Shown here: positions 1 to 9,001 of the stretch, in pieces
How the letters are laid out: each line of letters begins with the position of its first letter
How positions within the stretch are numbered: position 1 is the stretch's first letter
The notes under the pieces: model-generated
What the model was told of the DNA's origin: nothing
Databases searched by the model: none
The model's input: the letters and a program-made list of their open reading frames with translations, nothing else
Origin: JASDSY01 sp041441465
GTDB lineage: Bacteria > Muiribacteriota > UBA9980
Assembly (NCBI GenBank): GCA_041441465.1
Contig: JASDSY010000005.1
Location: 124,001-188,000, forward strand
Direction of reading: 5' to 3'
Length of the DNA stretch: 64,000 nt
Translations under genes and position numbers: made by a program

Positions 1-1
1 C

Positions 2-829
2 CACATTGGGAAAATGCACGAGTATGCGTTGTTCTATGCTAAAAAAATATCTGAAACAATAACATTCATGCTTCCGGACAGCGAAAAAAAATTCAAATAC
101 AGCGATGAATTTGGCGGATTTAATATTCATCCTTTATATAACAGCAATGTCGCGTTTAATAGTGTGAACCGGCCCAATTTATATTACCCGTTTTATCTGC
201 TGCCTGATAGTAAAATCGCCGGTGATTTTTATGAGATAAGTTTAAAAAAATCAAAAGGCTCAATAGAGATTTATCCGCCGATTTCGATTAAGGGCGACGC
301 ACAGTTCGTATGGCGCTGGTGTAAAGAAAAGTCGGAAATTAACTTAAATAAGGAAATCATCGGGTATAAAACGGCCGGCGGCGGGTATAGGATAGTCCAG
401 AAAATGCGTACCGCAAAAAAGCTTATAAGAAGTTTGATACTTGATAAAGACATTACGAGCAGAAAAGGTACAGCTGAAATTGAAGAGCTTTTCGGGAAAA
501 AAATTTTCTCTTTTCCAAAGCCGCTAAAACTGATCTATAATTTTTGCAAAATTTCGCTTGGTCCTTCGGATATTGTACTGGATTTTTTTGCGGGCTCCGC
601 GACGACTGCCCATGCGGTAATGAAATTAAATGCCGAAGACGGAAAAAATCGTAAATATATAATAGTCCAGCTGCCTGAAAAACTTCCGGAAGACAGCGAG
701 GCGTATAAAGCAGGATATAAGAATATATGTGAGATAGGGCGGGAGAGGATACGCCGCGCGGCAAAAAAAATTCAGGCAGAAACCGGCGCCGGTATTGATT
801 ACGGGTTCAGGCTATTTAAAATAATATGA
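2..829 (+). CDS. DNA methyltransferase (Mod-like), C-terminal part
   Basis: This is the 3' portion of a DNA adenine/cytosine-N4 methyltransferase, most like the Mod subunit of type III restriction-modification systems. The frame is open from base 2, and the residues just before the first ATG (HIGKMHEYALFYAK) match the conserved HEY-l-YAK stretch of that family, so the gene starts outside the window. The SAM-binding motif is clear: DFFAGSATTAHAV at about residues 190-202 of the visible part, followed by the usual IIVQLPE strand and an ERIRRAAKKI helix near the end. In the Mod (beta-class) order the catalytic DPPY motif precedes the SAM motif, so it must lie upstream. A partner Res subunit is not visible; downstream is a convergent gene separated by a terminator. 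Function of the family is well known; the type III assignment is an inference from the C-terminal half only. Confidence 0.85.
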   Translation, partial: HIGKMHEYALFYAKKISETITFMLPDSEKKFKYSDEFGGFNIHPLYNSNVAFNSVNRPNLYYPFYLLPDSKIAGDFYEISLKKSKGSIEIYPPISIKGDAQFVWRWCKEKSEINLNKEIIGYKTAGGGYRIVQKMRTAKKLIRSLILDKDITSRKGTAEIEELFGKKIFSFPKPLKLIYNFCKISLGPSDIVLDFFAGSATTAHAVMKLNAEDGKNRKYIIVQLPEKLPEDSEAYKAGYKNICEIGRERIRRAAKKIQAETGAGIDYGFRLFKII

Positions 830-854
830 AACGTCAAAACGATTAAATATAAAT

Positions 855-898
855 AAAAAGGCTGTCCTGAAACTTATATTTCAGGACAGCCTTTTTTT
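855..898. terminator. bidirectional intrinsic terminator
   Basis: A GC-rich inverted repeat (arms around GGCTGTCCTGAA and TTCAGGACAGCC, 7-base loop) is flanked by an A-run on the left and a T-run on the right. It sits between the converging methyltransferase gene and pilQ, so it can end transcripts from both sides. Confidence 0.9.
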
Positions 899-923
899 AT
901 ATTAGCGTTTATTGCTTGTTACT

Positions 924-2282
924 TTAACTTTCCTGTTCAGGAATGATCGAAGGTTTGATAAGGATAATAAGCTGCTGGGTATCTTCCTGAGTTTTCTTTG
1001 AGGAGAAGAAAGTTTTTAATAAAGGAATGTTTCCTAATATCGGGAATTTAATGTTTGTGTTTGTGGTCTGTTCCTTAATTAATCCGCCTATTAATATTTC
1101 TTCGCCGTCTTTTACCCTTACTACTGTTTTAGCAAGCCTTTTGCCTATTAACGGAAGTTTGCCGGTCGCTGTATCGTAACCTTCGAGGTAGCTTACTTCA
1201 GGTGAAATTTCAGCCGTAATCCAGCCTTCATCATTGATCTGCGCTGTGATCGAGAGTTTTATGCCCACGTCTTTTTCAGCAGCGCCCTGGTCGCCGCCTG
1301 TCGAGTACGATATTTTCTGTCCGACTTCAATCGAGGCAGGCTGGCCGTTCAATGTCGCGATCTTAGGGTTGCTAAGGATTTTTCCGTGACCTGTTGATTC
1401 GAGCGCATGTAATGCGGCGTCGAAAAACATCGGGCCTCTGAAGAAATCGCCAAGTTTGAAAATGTCGCCCTGGCCGCCGACTGACAAGCTGTTGAGTTCA
1501 GGTCTGTATGACGATGAACTTGCGTTCTTAAGCTGAGCTTCGGTAATAGCGGCGATTTTTCCTGTCGCTGAAGACGATTTAGCATCGTATGCGCCGGTAC
1601 CCCAGCCCCACTGCATACCTACGTCCCTGAGGCCGCTTGTCGTTACTTCGACGATTTTCGCTTCGATTAATACCTGATGTACTTTGACATCTATTTGTTT
1701 TATTAATTCGGCAATCTGGTCAAGCTGCTCTTTCGTACCCTGCACGATTACCGCGTTTATACGTGTGTCCGATGTGACTTTAACAGGCACGCCCGTTGTG
1801 CTCTTGTAAACGTCGCCTATCGTTTTTTGAACATCCGCCGGTTTCGCGAAATTTAGCTTGAAGTTGCGAGTGGTATATTTGTCAAAACCTTCGGCAAGTG
1901 ATTTGGCCTGACCTACTATAAAAGTGTTGCCTTCTTTTCTTACCGCAAGATTATTGGTTTTCGCGATAAGATTAAGGGCGGTTTCGTAATAAACATCTTT
2001 TAACGATAAAACTACTTTGCCTGAAACTGATTTATCGCAAAGGATGTTGACCCCAGCCTGTTTTGCTATTGTTTTTACTACCTGTCGAATATCTTCGCCG
2101 GCGCCCTGCGTGTTCATTGTTATGTATTCATTCGATGCCTGGGCATAGGCTTTTTCGTTGGGAATCGCCATCGCCAGTATCGAAAAGAAGAATATAACAA
2201 TCAACAGCATTTTTTTGAACGATCTTTTTTTGCGCCTTGCAATTTTATCGTTCGGAGCATTTTGTGTTTGCTGCTGGTTCAT
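924..2282 (-). CDS. pilQ: type IV pilus secretin PilQ
   Basis: Outer-membrane secretin that forms the gated channel through which the type IV pilus leaves the cell. At 452 residues it is short for PilQ, which often exceeds 600, because no AMIN domains precede the core. A basic N-terminus and hydrophobic segment (about residues 20-45) form the signal peptide. An STN domain follows (about 55-110), then a secretin N/NolW domain (about 135-200), then the secretin domain (about 215-450) with the typical VKDGEEILIGGLI and PILGNIPLLKTFF motifs. The start is set by an AGGAGG ribosome site at 2291-2296. It lies downstream of pilMNOP but is separated by 265 bases and a terminator, so it probably has its own promoter. 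The family call is secure; pilus rather than type II secretion use is inferred from the pilMNOP neighbours. Confidence 0.93.
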   Translation of the reverse strand: MNQQQTQNAPNDKIARRKKRSFKKMLLIVIFFFSILAMAIPNEKAYAQASNEYITMNTQGAGEDIRQVVKTIAKQAGVNILCDKSVSGKVVLSLKDVYYETALNLIAKTNNLAVRKEGNTFIVGQAKSLAEGFDKYTTRNFKLNFAKPADVQKTIGDVYKSTTGVPVKVTSDTRINAVIVQGTKEQLDQIAELIKQIDVKVHQVLIEAKIVEVTTSGLRDVGMQWGWGTGAYDAKSSSATGKIAAITEAQLKNASSSSYRPELNSLSVGGQGDIFKLGDFFRGPMFFDAALHALESTGHGKILSNPKIATLNGQPASIEVGQKISYSTGGDQGAAEKDVGIKLSITAQINDEGWITAEISPEVSYLEGYDTATGKLPLIGKRLAKTVVRVKDGEEILIGGLIKEQTTNTNIKFPILGNIPLLKTFFSSKKTQEDTQQLIILIKPSIIPEQES

Positions 2283-2475
2283 TGAAAGTACCTCCTTGAT
2301 AGTTCGAATATTATTGTTTTATATTTTTTATATTAAAATTAAATTCGAATAATAAAAATATTTCTTTTATTGTGCTATGGTAATTTATCGGAAGAATTAT
2401 TTTTTTATTAATCATATTTTTACAAATTTTATAAAAGAAGTAAAAGCGATATAATTAAAGTAAAAACTCGCTATA

Positions 2476-2519
2476 AAAAAGGGCTGTTTCGAAAATTGAT
2501 TTTCCGGACAGCCCTTTTT
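2476..2519. terminator. intrinsic terminator after pilP
   Basis: Long hairpin with arms around AAAAAGGGCTGT and ACAGCCCTTTTT and an inner GAAAA/TTTTC stem. It lies between pilP and pilQ, read on the minus strand, and would separate the pilMNOP transcript from pilQ. Confidence 0.85.
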
Positions 2520-2547
2520 GGATATATATTTTATTGTTTTTTAACTG

Positions 2548-3258
2548 TTAGTTGGTTTGTAACGGGATCGTTCTTTCTTTCTGAACGCGCGAGTCAAATA
2601 TTTTAACGTTATTATCGGTAACTTCGAGGACTTTGAATAAACCTGCGTCTTCCTGTTCGCCAGCGCCCATTTCGTAAGTTTTATTATTAAGCGACATAAC
2701 GGCTATTTTCTTAGCGTCAGAGCCGACTATGAATGTAACTTTTATAGGCAGCGGCGGCACTTCTTTAACTGGTTCGGGCTTGTTCTGCTGCGGCTGCTGC
2801 TGCTGCGGCTGTACCGGCGGCGGCGGAGCGATCAGAGGTTTGAACGGGTCTTTCGGGTCCTTGCTCTTATCGCGCGGCGTATATTCTTTTATCGGCGCTT
2901 CAGGTTCATCGGCTGCTGGTGCTGCTGCGGTTTCTGTTTTCTCACCGCCGCCTTCCTTTTTTTCGTCGCCTGCAGCCGGAGCTCCGGCGTCTCCGGCACC
3001 CGCTGCCGGCGCTTCGCCGGCATCTTTTGTGCCTTTATTGTCTTTTGCCGCTTTAGTATCACCAGTGCCTTCGGCTGCCGGTGCGCCGCCTTCAGCTGCC
3101 GGCGCAGCCGGAGCTGCCGCTTCGCCGCCGGCCGGCGGGGCCGGGTCTTCGGCGTTTGCTTTCATCGTATAGCCGCCGGCTAAGGTAATAATAAATACTA
3201 AAGATAAGGTTAGTATTATTTTTTTGAGTTTTTTATCTGTCCTTTTCATATTTATCAT
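2548..3258 (-). CDS. pilP: PilP-like pilus assembly protein with long Pro/Ala-rich linker
   Basis: Periplasmic alignment-complex protein expected to link the inner-membrane PilN/PilO pair to the PilQ secretin. The N-terminus has a basic stretch and a hydrophobic segment (about residues 12-35; a signal or membrane anchor). Next comes a very low-complexity Ala/Pro/Gly/Glu region (about 37-120), a proline and glutamine-rich stretch (about 145-165), and a small beta-rich C-terminal domain (about 168-236) with the SLNNKTYEMGAGEQ hairpin seen in PilP-like homology regions. The start is supported by an ATGA overlap with the upstream gene. PilP is normally a lipoprotein; I see no convincing lipobox cysteine here. 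Assignment rests on position and the C-terminal domain; the linker is unusually long. Confidence 0.75.
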   Translation of the reverse strand: MINMKRTDKKLKKIILTLSLVFIITLAGGYTMKANAEDPAPPAGGEAAAPAAPAAEGGAPAAEGTGDTKAAKDNKGTKDAGEAPAAGAGDAGAPAAGDEKKEGGGEKTETAAAPAADEPEAPIKEYTPRDKSKDPKDPFKPLIAPPPPVQPQQQQPQQNKPEPVKEVPPLPIKVTFIVGSDAKKIAVMSLNNKTYEMGAGEQEDAGLFKVLEVTDNNVKIFDSRVQKERTIPLQTN

Positions 3259-3821
3259 AAGTTAGCCCCGCTTTCGTTCAATATGAACGATTTAACATTC
3301 AATACCATATTTATTTCAGTCTTTGTGGCGCCTTCGCGGCTTACGAAAGGCTGAAGCTGCAATGTCCCGGCGTTGACGTTAAACAATTTCATATGTTCGA
3401 GTTTTCTTAAAACCCTTCCGACGTCATGGAAATTGCCTACCATTTGAAGCTCGATCGGAATTTCCGAATAACCTTCGTAAGGGATTATGTTTTCGATTTT
3501 GATTTCGTTGAATTTGATCTTGGTATCAAGCGCAGCCTGTTCGGTTTGACGGAGCATTTCAGGTATATTTATTTTTATCTGGACCTTTTTCTTCAGCTTT
3601 TCATATTCTTCCTTGGCTGAGGCCAGCTCCGCGTTTTTACGGTTAAACTCTTCTTCTACCTTGCTCGCGTTATCGATATCCCTTTTTAATTTGTTGAGAA
3701 TATCTTCCTTGTCGTTGTATCTTACCAGAAAATCCTGGTAATTAACGAAGTACCATACGCCGACCATAGCGGAAGCGAGTATTATAAATAATATGAAGAT
3801 CATGATTTTGGTATTATTCAT
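3255..3821 (-). CDS. pilO: type IV pilus inner-membrane protein PilO
   Basis: Bitopic inner-membrane protein that pairs with PilN in the pilus alignment complex. A transmembrane segment occupies about residues 5-25 (IMIFILFIILASAMVGVWYF). A coiled coil follows (about 30-85, rich in Lys/Glu), then a ferredoxin-like periplasmic domain containing VGNFHDVGRVLRKLE, a motif typical of PilO. The longer frame opens at 3851, but the start at 3821 is better: it has a GGAGAG-type ribosome site just upstream and overlaps the pilN stop by 8 bases (ATGAATAA), as in translationally coupled genes. The 3' end overlaps pilP by 4 bases. Confidence 0.9.
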   Translation of the reverse strand: MNNTKIMIFILFIILASAMVGVWYFVNYQDFLVRYNDKEDILNKLKRDIDNASKVEEEFNRKNAELASAKEEYEKLKKKVQIKINIPEMLRQTEQAALDTKIKFNEIKIENIIPYEGYSEIPIELQMVGNFHDVGRVLRKLEHMKLFNVNAGTLQLQPFVSREGATKTEINMVLNVKSFILNESGANL

Positions 3822-4458
3822 TTGTCTGCGTCTCTCCTTCCTTGGCGGCATTTTTCTTTCCTGCGCGGTCTATTTTAGCGGAAAGCGTGAATTGATATAT
3901 GTCCTGGCCGTGCATTTGCGCTCTCTGGGCGTTAGAAAGATATATATTTGAGAAATAATAGCAATCGGTCAGGTTTTCGACGAATTTTGAAATTGATGTC
4001 ATTATCTTCTGAGCGTCCTGCTTCTTAGAATCGGCGTTCGGATCGCTCTTGGCCACGCCCTGCATTACGACCTTATTTTCGCCTTCGCACTGGAAGCTTT
4101 TAAGCCATACTGTATCTTTAGGCACTAAAACGGTCATATCCTCGAATACTTCGCTCCATGCCACCATATCGCTTCCGATAAGCCTTTTTATAAGGTTTAT
4201 CTGCTGGCGGTAGGTATTTATCTGCTGGTCGAGGCCTGATAATTTATCCTGCTTATCGGCGAGCACTCTTTTCTTTTCAGCTTCTTTTTTCTTTATTTCG
4301 TCTTCAATCTGCGTTATCTGGTCGGTAAACTCTTCTTCTTTCACTACCCATAAATAATAGCCGAGCCCAATCAAAATCAGCACGCCGAGAATCGTACCGA
4401 TCGGGATTTTGGGCATTTGCATTTTCTTTTTTTGCGGTAATAAGTTAATCCTTATCAT
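3814..4458 (-). CDS. pilN: type IV pilus inner-membrane protein PilN
   Basis: Partner of PilO and PilM. It begins MIRINLLPQKKK, the conserved INLLP cytoplasmic motif through which PilN binds the groove of PilM. A transmembrane helix follows at about residues 21-40, then a coiled coil (about 42-80), then a periplasmic fold with the VPKDTVWLKSF strand common in the family. The 214-residue length is usual. The ATG lies 2 bases after the pilM stop and the 3' end overlaps pilO, so the three genes are surely co-transcribed. Confidence 0.93.
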   Translation of the reverse strand: MIRINLLPQKKKMQMPKIPIGTILGVLILIGLGYYLWVVKEEEFTDQITQIEDEIKKKEAEKKRVLADKQDKLSGLDQQINTYRQQINLIKRLIGSDMVAWSEVFEDMTVLVPKDTVWLKSFQCEGENKVVMQGVAKSDPNADSKKQDAQKIMTSISKFVENLTDCYYFSNIYLSNAQRAQMHGQDIYQFTLSAKIDRAGKKNAAKEGETQTNE

Positions 4459-4460
4459 TA

Positions 4461-5525
4461 CTATACCACCTCGCGTAATGCTAGCCCTATCGCGGCGGTG
4501 AGTTCTAGCATATTTTCTTCAAATTGCGCCGGATCCGGAAGGTTTGATACAATACCTTCCATCGGATTAGCTTTTTCTACTTCTATGCCGAGTTCGTTAG
4601 CCAAAAACACGTCTATGCCTTTTAATTTGGCGGTGCCGCCGGATAAAAGTATTCTGTTGATAGTCTGTTCGCGGTGCTGCGCTTTATAGTAGTCGAACGA
4701 GCGCCTGATTTCAGAAGCCAATTCTTCGATTACGCTTCTTACTACTTCGGCGACGTCGTTATTTTCGCTGTCTTCTTCGCTTGAAACTACAACTTCGTTT
4801 TGCTTTATATTTTCAGCCTGAGCGAAGTCGAGCTTTAATACGCTCATGATCGAGTTTGTGATATTGTTTCCAGCCAGAAGAATATTACGCGTGAATTTCA
4901 AAACGCCTTCTTTTATGATATTTATATTGGTCGAGCTCGCGCCTATGTCGATTATCGCAGTGACCTCGTCCGGCTTGATTGATTTTTCAAGAGCGTTTAT
5001 TATAGCCAGATTGTCAACGTCTACAATTTGCGGAGTAATTTTCGCGTTTTTCAGCATATTAAGATAGTTTTTCAAAAACTCTTTCTGCGCGCACACAAGC
5101 AGTATGAAGTGCTGGGCAATGCCGTCTTCTTCTATTTGCGAGAGTTTATAATAACTCAGGTTCATTTCCTCGAGGGCGTAAGGAACATATTGCTCCGCTT
5201 CATATTTTACCGCTTCGTCAAGTTCCGCGTCAGCCATCATCGGTACTTTAATGAAACGCGATATTATGTTTTGGTTTGAAAGACAGGTTACAACATTATT
5301 GGTGCTGATTTTATTGTCTTTAAAAAGCGCCTTGATTATTTCTGAAACGGCGTTCGCATCAACGATCTGGCCGTCAGCCGCTATCGCGCCTTCATTTGGC
5401 AGCAGCGCTGTGCCAAAGCTTACAAGCTGAGGCTCGCCGGCGCCTTTTTTCAAATGCACCATCTTGACTGAATAACTGCCGACATCAAGACCTATAACTG
5501 ATTTTGATGAACCAAAACTAAACAA
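4461..5525 (-). CDS. pilM: type IV pilus actin-like ATPase PilM
   Basis: Cytoplasmic actin-fold protein that binds the PilN N-terminus and couples the pilus motor to the alignment complex. The sequence opens with SVIGLDVGSYSVKMV, the phosphate-1 loop of PilM/FtsA-like ATPases. The second phosphate loop is AIIDIGASSTNINII (about residues 190-204) and the adenosine motif is RILLSGGTAKLKGI (about 290-303). At 354 residues it is full length. The start codon is TTG, supported by a GAGG ribosome site at about 5530-5535. It is the first gene of a pilMNOP operon. Confidence 0.95.
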   Translation of the reverse strand: MFSFGSSKSVIGLDVGSYSVKMVHLKKGAGEPQLVSFGTALLPNEGAIAADGQIVDANAVSEIIKALFKDNKISTNNVVTCLSNQNIISRFIKVPMMADAELDEAVKYEAEQYVPYALEEMNLSYYKLSQIEEDGIAQHFILLVCAQKEFLKNYLNMLKNAKITPQIVDVDNLAIINALEKSIKPDEVTAIIDIGASSTNINIIKEGVLKFTRNILLAGNNITNSIMSVLKLDFAQAENIKQNEVVVSSEEDSENNDVAEVVRSVIEELASEIRRSFDYYKAQHREQTINRILLSGGTAKLKGIDVFLANELGIEVEKANPMEGIVSNLPDPAQFEENMLELTAAIGLALREVV

Positions 5526-5704
5526 ATTACCTCACCTACTTTTATAATCGTAAAAGTTAATATTTAAATATTTGATTTTTAATTTTATGTAAAAAATAGC
5601 TAATAATTATATTATACTAAATTTTTTTATTTTTTCCTAAATAATATTTTAAAATCAGCGGTTTAAATGTAATTTTTCAATATTTATTATAATGCCCGTT
5701 CATT

Positions 5705-6946
5705 TTATCTTGAGATGCTTACACGGTCCGTAAAATAAAATTTTATTATTTCACGGCAGCTTTTCCCTGATTCGGCCATTTTTTTCGCGCCGTTCTGGCA
5801 CATTCCCACGCCGTGGCCGTGGCCGCTTCCCGTGAATATTATATATGAATTTTCAAAATTTTTCCTGTTAAATGCGGATTTCTCATTTATTATTTCATCG
5901 AGTTTGTTTCCGCGCTGTTTGAATTTTGATGAGCCGCCGCTGATCGATACTTTGAAATAGCTTGATTTTATTTTATTATTACCGAATATTTTTCTTATTT
6001 CATCGGTCGACATAAAAAGCGGCCCCGAGTTATCGTGAAGTTCGAGTGTGTAAAAACGTCCTGAATTAGTGCTGTCTTCAACTTTTGCGTATGTTATGTC
6101 CGATACTTCAAAACCCTTGGAGCGCATTTTGCTTATGAATTCCCTTTTGCTTATTTTATATTGCCATTCTACTTTATCATCTTTTTCGCAGTAAGGGCAT
6201 CTTATTACTTTAAGATAGCTCGCCGATTTTGCCCCCGGCCACGCTGCGTCGACGGATTCGGTATAGCCGCCGCACGATGAACAGTAATATGAATTGATAG
6301 GGCTGCCTTTATATTCAATAGTCATTCCTGCAGTTTGCGATACGGCCGTATTGGTCTTTTGTGTTTCGTGCGCTACGCCTTTATAAACCTGGCAGCATGT
6401 GCTGCTGCAAATGTCATATCCGAGCGATTTATGCTTGCCGGCCGTTATTATCGTGTATGTCCTGGCCACTATCGCCTGAGCTTTTAAGGCTTCGAGTTCC
6501 GATTCTGGTTCCATTTCGCACGCGATAACGCCTTTTAAATAATCTTCCAGTGAAATTTCATTCACGACATATGCGGCGCCGGATTTTATATAGACTTCGA
6601 AATTTCCCCTGTACGGGCTGCCGTTTATTTTTACAAACGAATCTTTTTTTGGATATATTTTAAATTTTTTAAGGCCTGTTCTGGAGCCGCTTACTTTAAA
6701 ATATTCATTTTTTTCAATTTCGAGATTAAGCGTATAATTAAGCGGCACTCTGGCTTTTCTTAAAATATTGGCGAATTCTTTTGATTTGGCGTAATCGATG
6801 TTGCTTATGGAGAAATTTTTAGCGCCGCGCACTACTCCGACCCTGAGGTAAGAGCGGGTGCCTGAAGCAAAAGCGCTGTTAATGCATGGAATCAGCCATA
6901 AAATCAAAATTATTATTAAAATAAAAGCCAATTTGGTTTTTTTCAT
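5705..6946 (-). CDS. SpoIID/LytB-domain exported protein
   Basis: Putative peptidoglycan lytic transglycosylase of the SpoIID/LytB (amidase enhancer) family. A signal peptide or anchor spans about residues 5-27. The SpoIID core follows, with GVIACEMEPESELEALKAQA and VARTYTI (about 140-170), the CCQVYKGVAHE motif, the N-Y-CSSCGGYTES stretch, and the C-terminal GHGHGVGMCQNGAKKMAESG signature (about 373-392). Extra cysteines (CPYCEKDD) suggest bound metal, known for some SpoIID proteins. No other sporulation gene is visible, and homologues occur widely in non-sporulating bacteria, so a cell-wall remodelling role is more likely than sporulation. It stands just upstream of pilM's promoter region and just downstream of ruvB, 51 bases away. 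Confidence 0.88.
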   Translation of the reverse strand: MKKTKLAFILIIILILWLIPCINSAFASGTRSYLRVGVVRGAKNFSISNIDYAKSKEFANILRKARVPLNYTLNLEIEKNEYFKVSGSRTGLKKFKIYPKKDSFVKINGSPYRGNFEVYIKSGAAYVVNEISLEDYLKGVIACEMEPESELEALKAQAIVARTYTIITAGKHKSLGYDICSSTCCQVYKGVAHETQKTNTAVSQTAGMTIEYKGSPINSYYCSSCGGYTESVDAAWPGAKSASYLKVIRCPYCEKDDKVEWQYKISKREFISKMRSKGFEVSDITYAKVEDSTNSGRFYTLELHDNSGPLFMSTDEIRKIFGNNKIKSSYFKVSISGGSSKFKQRGNKLDEIINEKSAFNRKNFENSYIIFTGSGHGHGVGMCQNGAKKMAESGKSCREIIKFYFTDRVSISR

Positions 6947-6997
6947 ATTTTTTAGTATCGGCTTTTATTTTAATTTATTAATATGAATGTTTCAAAT

Positions 6998-8050
6998 TTA
7001 AAATAATTGTCCCTGATTAGGTTCAAAGCCGTTTTTGCGGTTATACGGTATTTTCAGGTGCTCATACGCAAGCCGTGTGGCTACCCGGCCGCGCGGCGTT
7101 CTTTGTAAAAATCCGAGTTTTATAAGGTACGGCTCATAAACGTCATAAATGGTATCGGCATCTTCGCCGACGGAAACCGCTATAGTGTCGCCTGAAACCG
7201 GCCCGCCATCGTATTTTTCGACTATGGTCGATAGTATCTTGATATCGATGGCGTCAAGGCCGAGTTTATCGATTTCGAGCATCGAAAGGGCCATATCCGC
7301 GGTTTTTGCGTCGATTATGCCGTTATGGCGGACTTCGGCGAAGTCCCTTACTCTTTTTAAAATCCTTGTCGCTATACGCGGCGTGCCGCGCGACCGCCTG
7401 GCTATTTCATAAGCGCCGTCTTCCACTATTTTTACATTTAAATTCTCGGCCGCGTGTTTTACGATGTCGGCAAGTTCATCATGTTCATAATAATCGACGA
7501 ACAGCACCACGCCGAAACGATCTCGAAGCGGCGCGCTCAGCATGCCCTGGCGGGTCGTGGCGCCGATCAGCGTGAAACGCGGCAAATCAAGCCTTATAGT
7601 TTTGGCGGCCGGGCCTTTGCCCAGTATTATGTCTAATTTGAAATCTTCGAGGGCGGGATATAATATTTCTTCAACCATGCGGTTAACGCGGTGTATTTCA
7701 TCTATGAATAAAACTCCGCCGGGCGGGATGTTGGTTAGTATTGCAGCGAGGTCGCCCTGGCGTTCAAGGACAGGGCCTGAAGTCGTATTTAATCCTACGT
7801 TCATTTCGTTTGCGATGATGTTTGCCAGCGTGGTTTTACCGACGCCCGGCGGCCCGCAGAGTAAAACATGATCTAATGCTTCGCCCCGCTGTTTGGCGGC
7901 TTCGAGATATATTTTTAATTTCTCTTTCACTTTTTTCTGCCCGACGAATTTGTCAAGCGTTTTGGGGCGTATATCGACAGTATGGTCGGTTTCCTGATAA
8001 TTTGGATTGAATATACGCTCATCTTCTGTCTGGAAATTTTCTTCGTTCAT
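6998..8050 (-). CDS. ruvB: Holliday junction branch-migration ATPase RuvB
   Basis: Hexameric AAA+ motor that drives branch migration of Holliday junctions with RuvA. The N-terminus carries DIRPKTLDKFVGQKKVKEKL. Walker A is GPPGVGKTT (about residues 65-73) and Walker B is VLFIDEIHR. Sensor 1 is LIGATTR, the arginine finger region is APLRDRFGV, and the winged-helix C-terminus contains YLIKLGFLQRTPRGR. At 350 residues it is full length. A GAAGGT ribosome site precedes the ATG. It is separated from ruvA by 130 bases, and ruvC lies further upstream on the same strand, so the genes form a recombination-repair cluster. Confidence 0.97.
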   Translation of the reverse strand: MNEENFQTEDERIFNPNYQETDHTVDIRPKTLDKFVGQKKVKEKLKIYLEAAKQRGEALDHVLLCGPPGVGKTTLANIIANEMNVGLNTTSGPVLERQGDLAAILTNIPPGGVLFIDEIHRVNRMVEEILYPALEDFKLDIILGKGPAAKTIRLDLPRFTLIGATTRQGMLSAPLRDRFGVVLFVDYYEHDELADIVKHAAENLNVKIVEDGAYEIARRSRGTPRIATRILKRVRDFAEVRHNGIIDAKTADMALSMLEIDKLGLDAIDIKILSTIVEKYDGGPVSGDTIAVSVGEDADTIYDVYEPYLIKLGFLQRTPRGRVATRLAYEHLKIPYNRKNGFEPNQGQLF

Positions 8051-8180
8051 TTTTTACCTTCAATTATATTTTCATTCGTTAATATTTTGACATTTGCCGC
8101 ATATATCATTGACGGGCGGCAATTTAGCTTAAAGTCTAAGGTTTAAAAGTCAATTTTGAATTTTAATGTTGATATCAAAT

Positions 8181-8804
8181 TTAACGCCTTTTTAGTGCGA
8201 ATTTTATAATATCTTCGGTCGTGAGTTTAGTCAATTCGCGCTCTTTCAAAAGATTTGATATCATTTTTTCAATTTCGCCGTAACTGAAGCCGAGCGATCC
8301 CAAAGCCATTCTTGCCTCGTCCAGCGCGCTTCCGGCAGCCTTTGACGAAGCAGCGCCGAATGCCGCAGTTCCGGTTTTTTCGTCTTTCGACATCGCGTGC
8401 AGTTTTGAAAGCTTGTCTTTTAACTCAAGTATTATTCTTTTTGCCGTTTTAGGTCCGATTCCTGAGATTTGCGTCAGGCATTTTTCGTCTTCGCGAAGTA
8501 TCGCCTCTATAAGCTTTTCGATAGAGACGGATCCCATTATATTGAAGGCAGTTTTAGGTCCTATTGACGGCACCGACGTCAGCGTGTTGAAAAAATTTTT
8601 CTCCTCGCGGCTTAAGAAACCGTATAAATAAAAACAGTCCTCGCGCGGCAGGAACTGAGTATAAACCGTGACTTCGCTTTCTAATTCAGGGAGGCTTCCG
8701 AACGACGATGCCAGAAAACTTATTTCATAAGCGATTCCGCCGGTTTCAACTATTATATTTTCCTTTTGCTTCTCGATTAATTTACCCCTTATAAAATGTA
8801 TCAT
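8181..8804 (-). CDS. ruvA: Holliday junction-binding protein RuvA
   Basis: Tetrameric DNA-binding subunit of the RuvAB complex. It starts MIHFIRGKLIEK, the OB-fold domain I (about residues 1-62). Tandem helix-hairpin-helix motifs follow (SVPSIGPKTAFNIMG and QISGIGPKTAKRIILELKDK, about 75-135). The flexible, Ala-rich linker leads to the C-terminal domain III (about 160-207, ALGSLGFSYGEIEKMI) that contacts RuvB. Its length of 207 is normal. The start has a GAGGCG ribosome site. Confidence 0.97.
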   Translation of the reverse strand: MIHFIRGKLIEKQKENIIVETGGIAYEISFLASSFGSLPELESEVTVYTQFLPREDCFYLYGFLSREEKNFFNTLTSVPSIGPKTAFNIMGSVSIEKLIEAILREDEKCLTQISGIGPKTAKRIILELKDKLSKLHAMSKDEKTGTAAFGAASSKAAGSALDEARMALGSLGFSYGEIEKMISNLLKERELTKLTTEDIIKFALKRR

Positions 8805-8894
8805 GGTAAATGCGCCTCAATTTCTGATTTTATTTTGTGAAAAAAATGTTGAAATGAAAAAAAAATAGTAAAAAAATAACTTTTATTTTATACA

Positions 8895-8929
8895 GCAAAA
8901 AGACACGAAATAATTTCATGTCTTTTTGC
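8895..8929. terminator. hairpin between ruvC and ruvA
   Basis: Near-perfect inverted repeat (GCAAAAAGACACGAAA, 3-base loop, TTTCATGTCTTTTTGC; one mismatch). It contains long A/T tracts at the base of the stem and could end the yebC-ruvC transcript before ruvA. Confidence 0.65.
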
Positions 8930-9001
8930 CATATTATTTATTTAGATTATTTTAAGTTAATTTAAACAAAATGACTTTGCTTTTTTACGTCCGGCAGTTT
9001 T

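Noticed and set aside
2729..3172. 147-residue plus-strand frame rich in Gly, Ala and Ser
   Set aside because: It is antisense to the Ala/Pro-rich linker of PilP; composition is a by-product of that repeat-like sequence.
5705..6946. SpoIID-like protein as evidence of spore formation
   Set aside because: The family is widespread in bacteria that do not form spores, and no other sporulation gene is present.
7306..7871. Overlapping plus-strand frames inside ruvB
   Set aside because: Antisense shadows of a fully conserved gene, no start signals.
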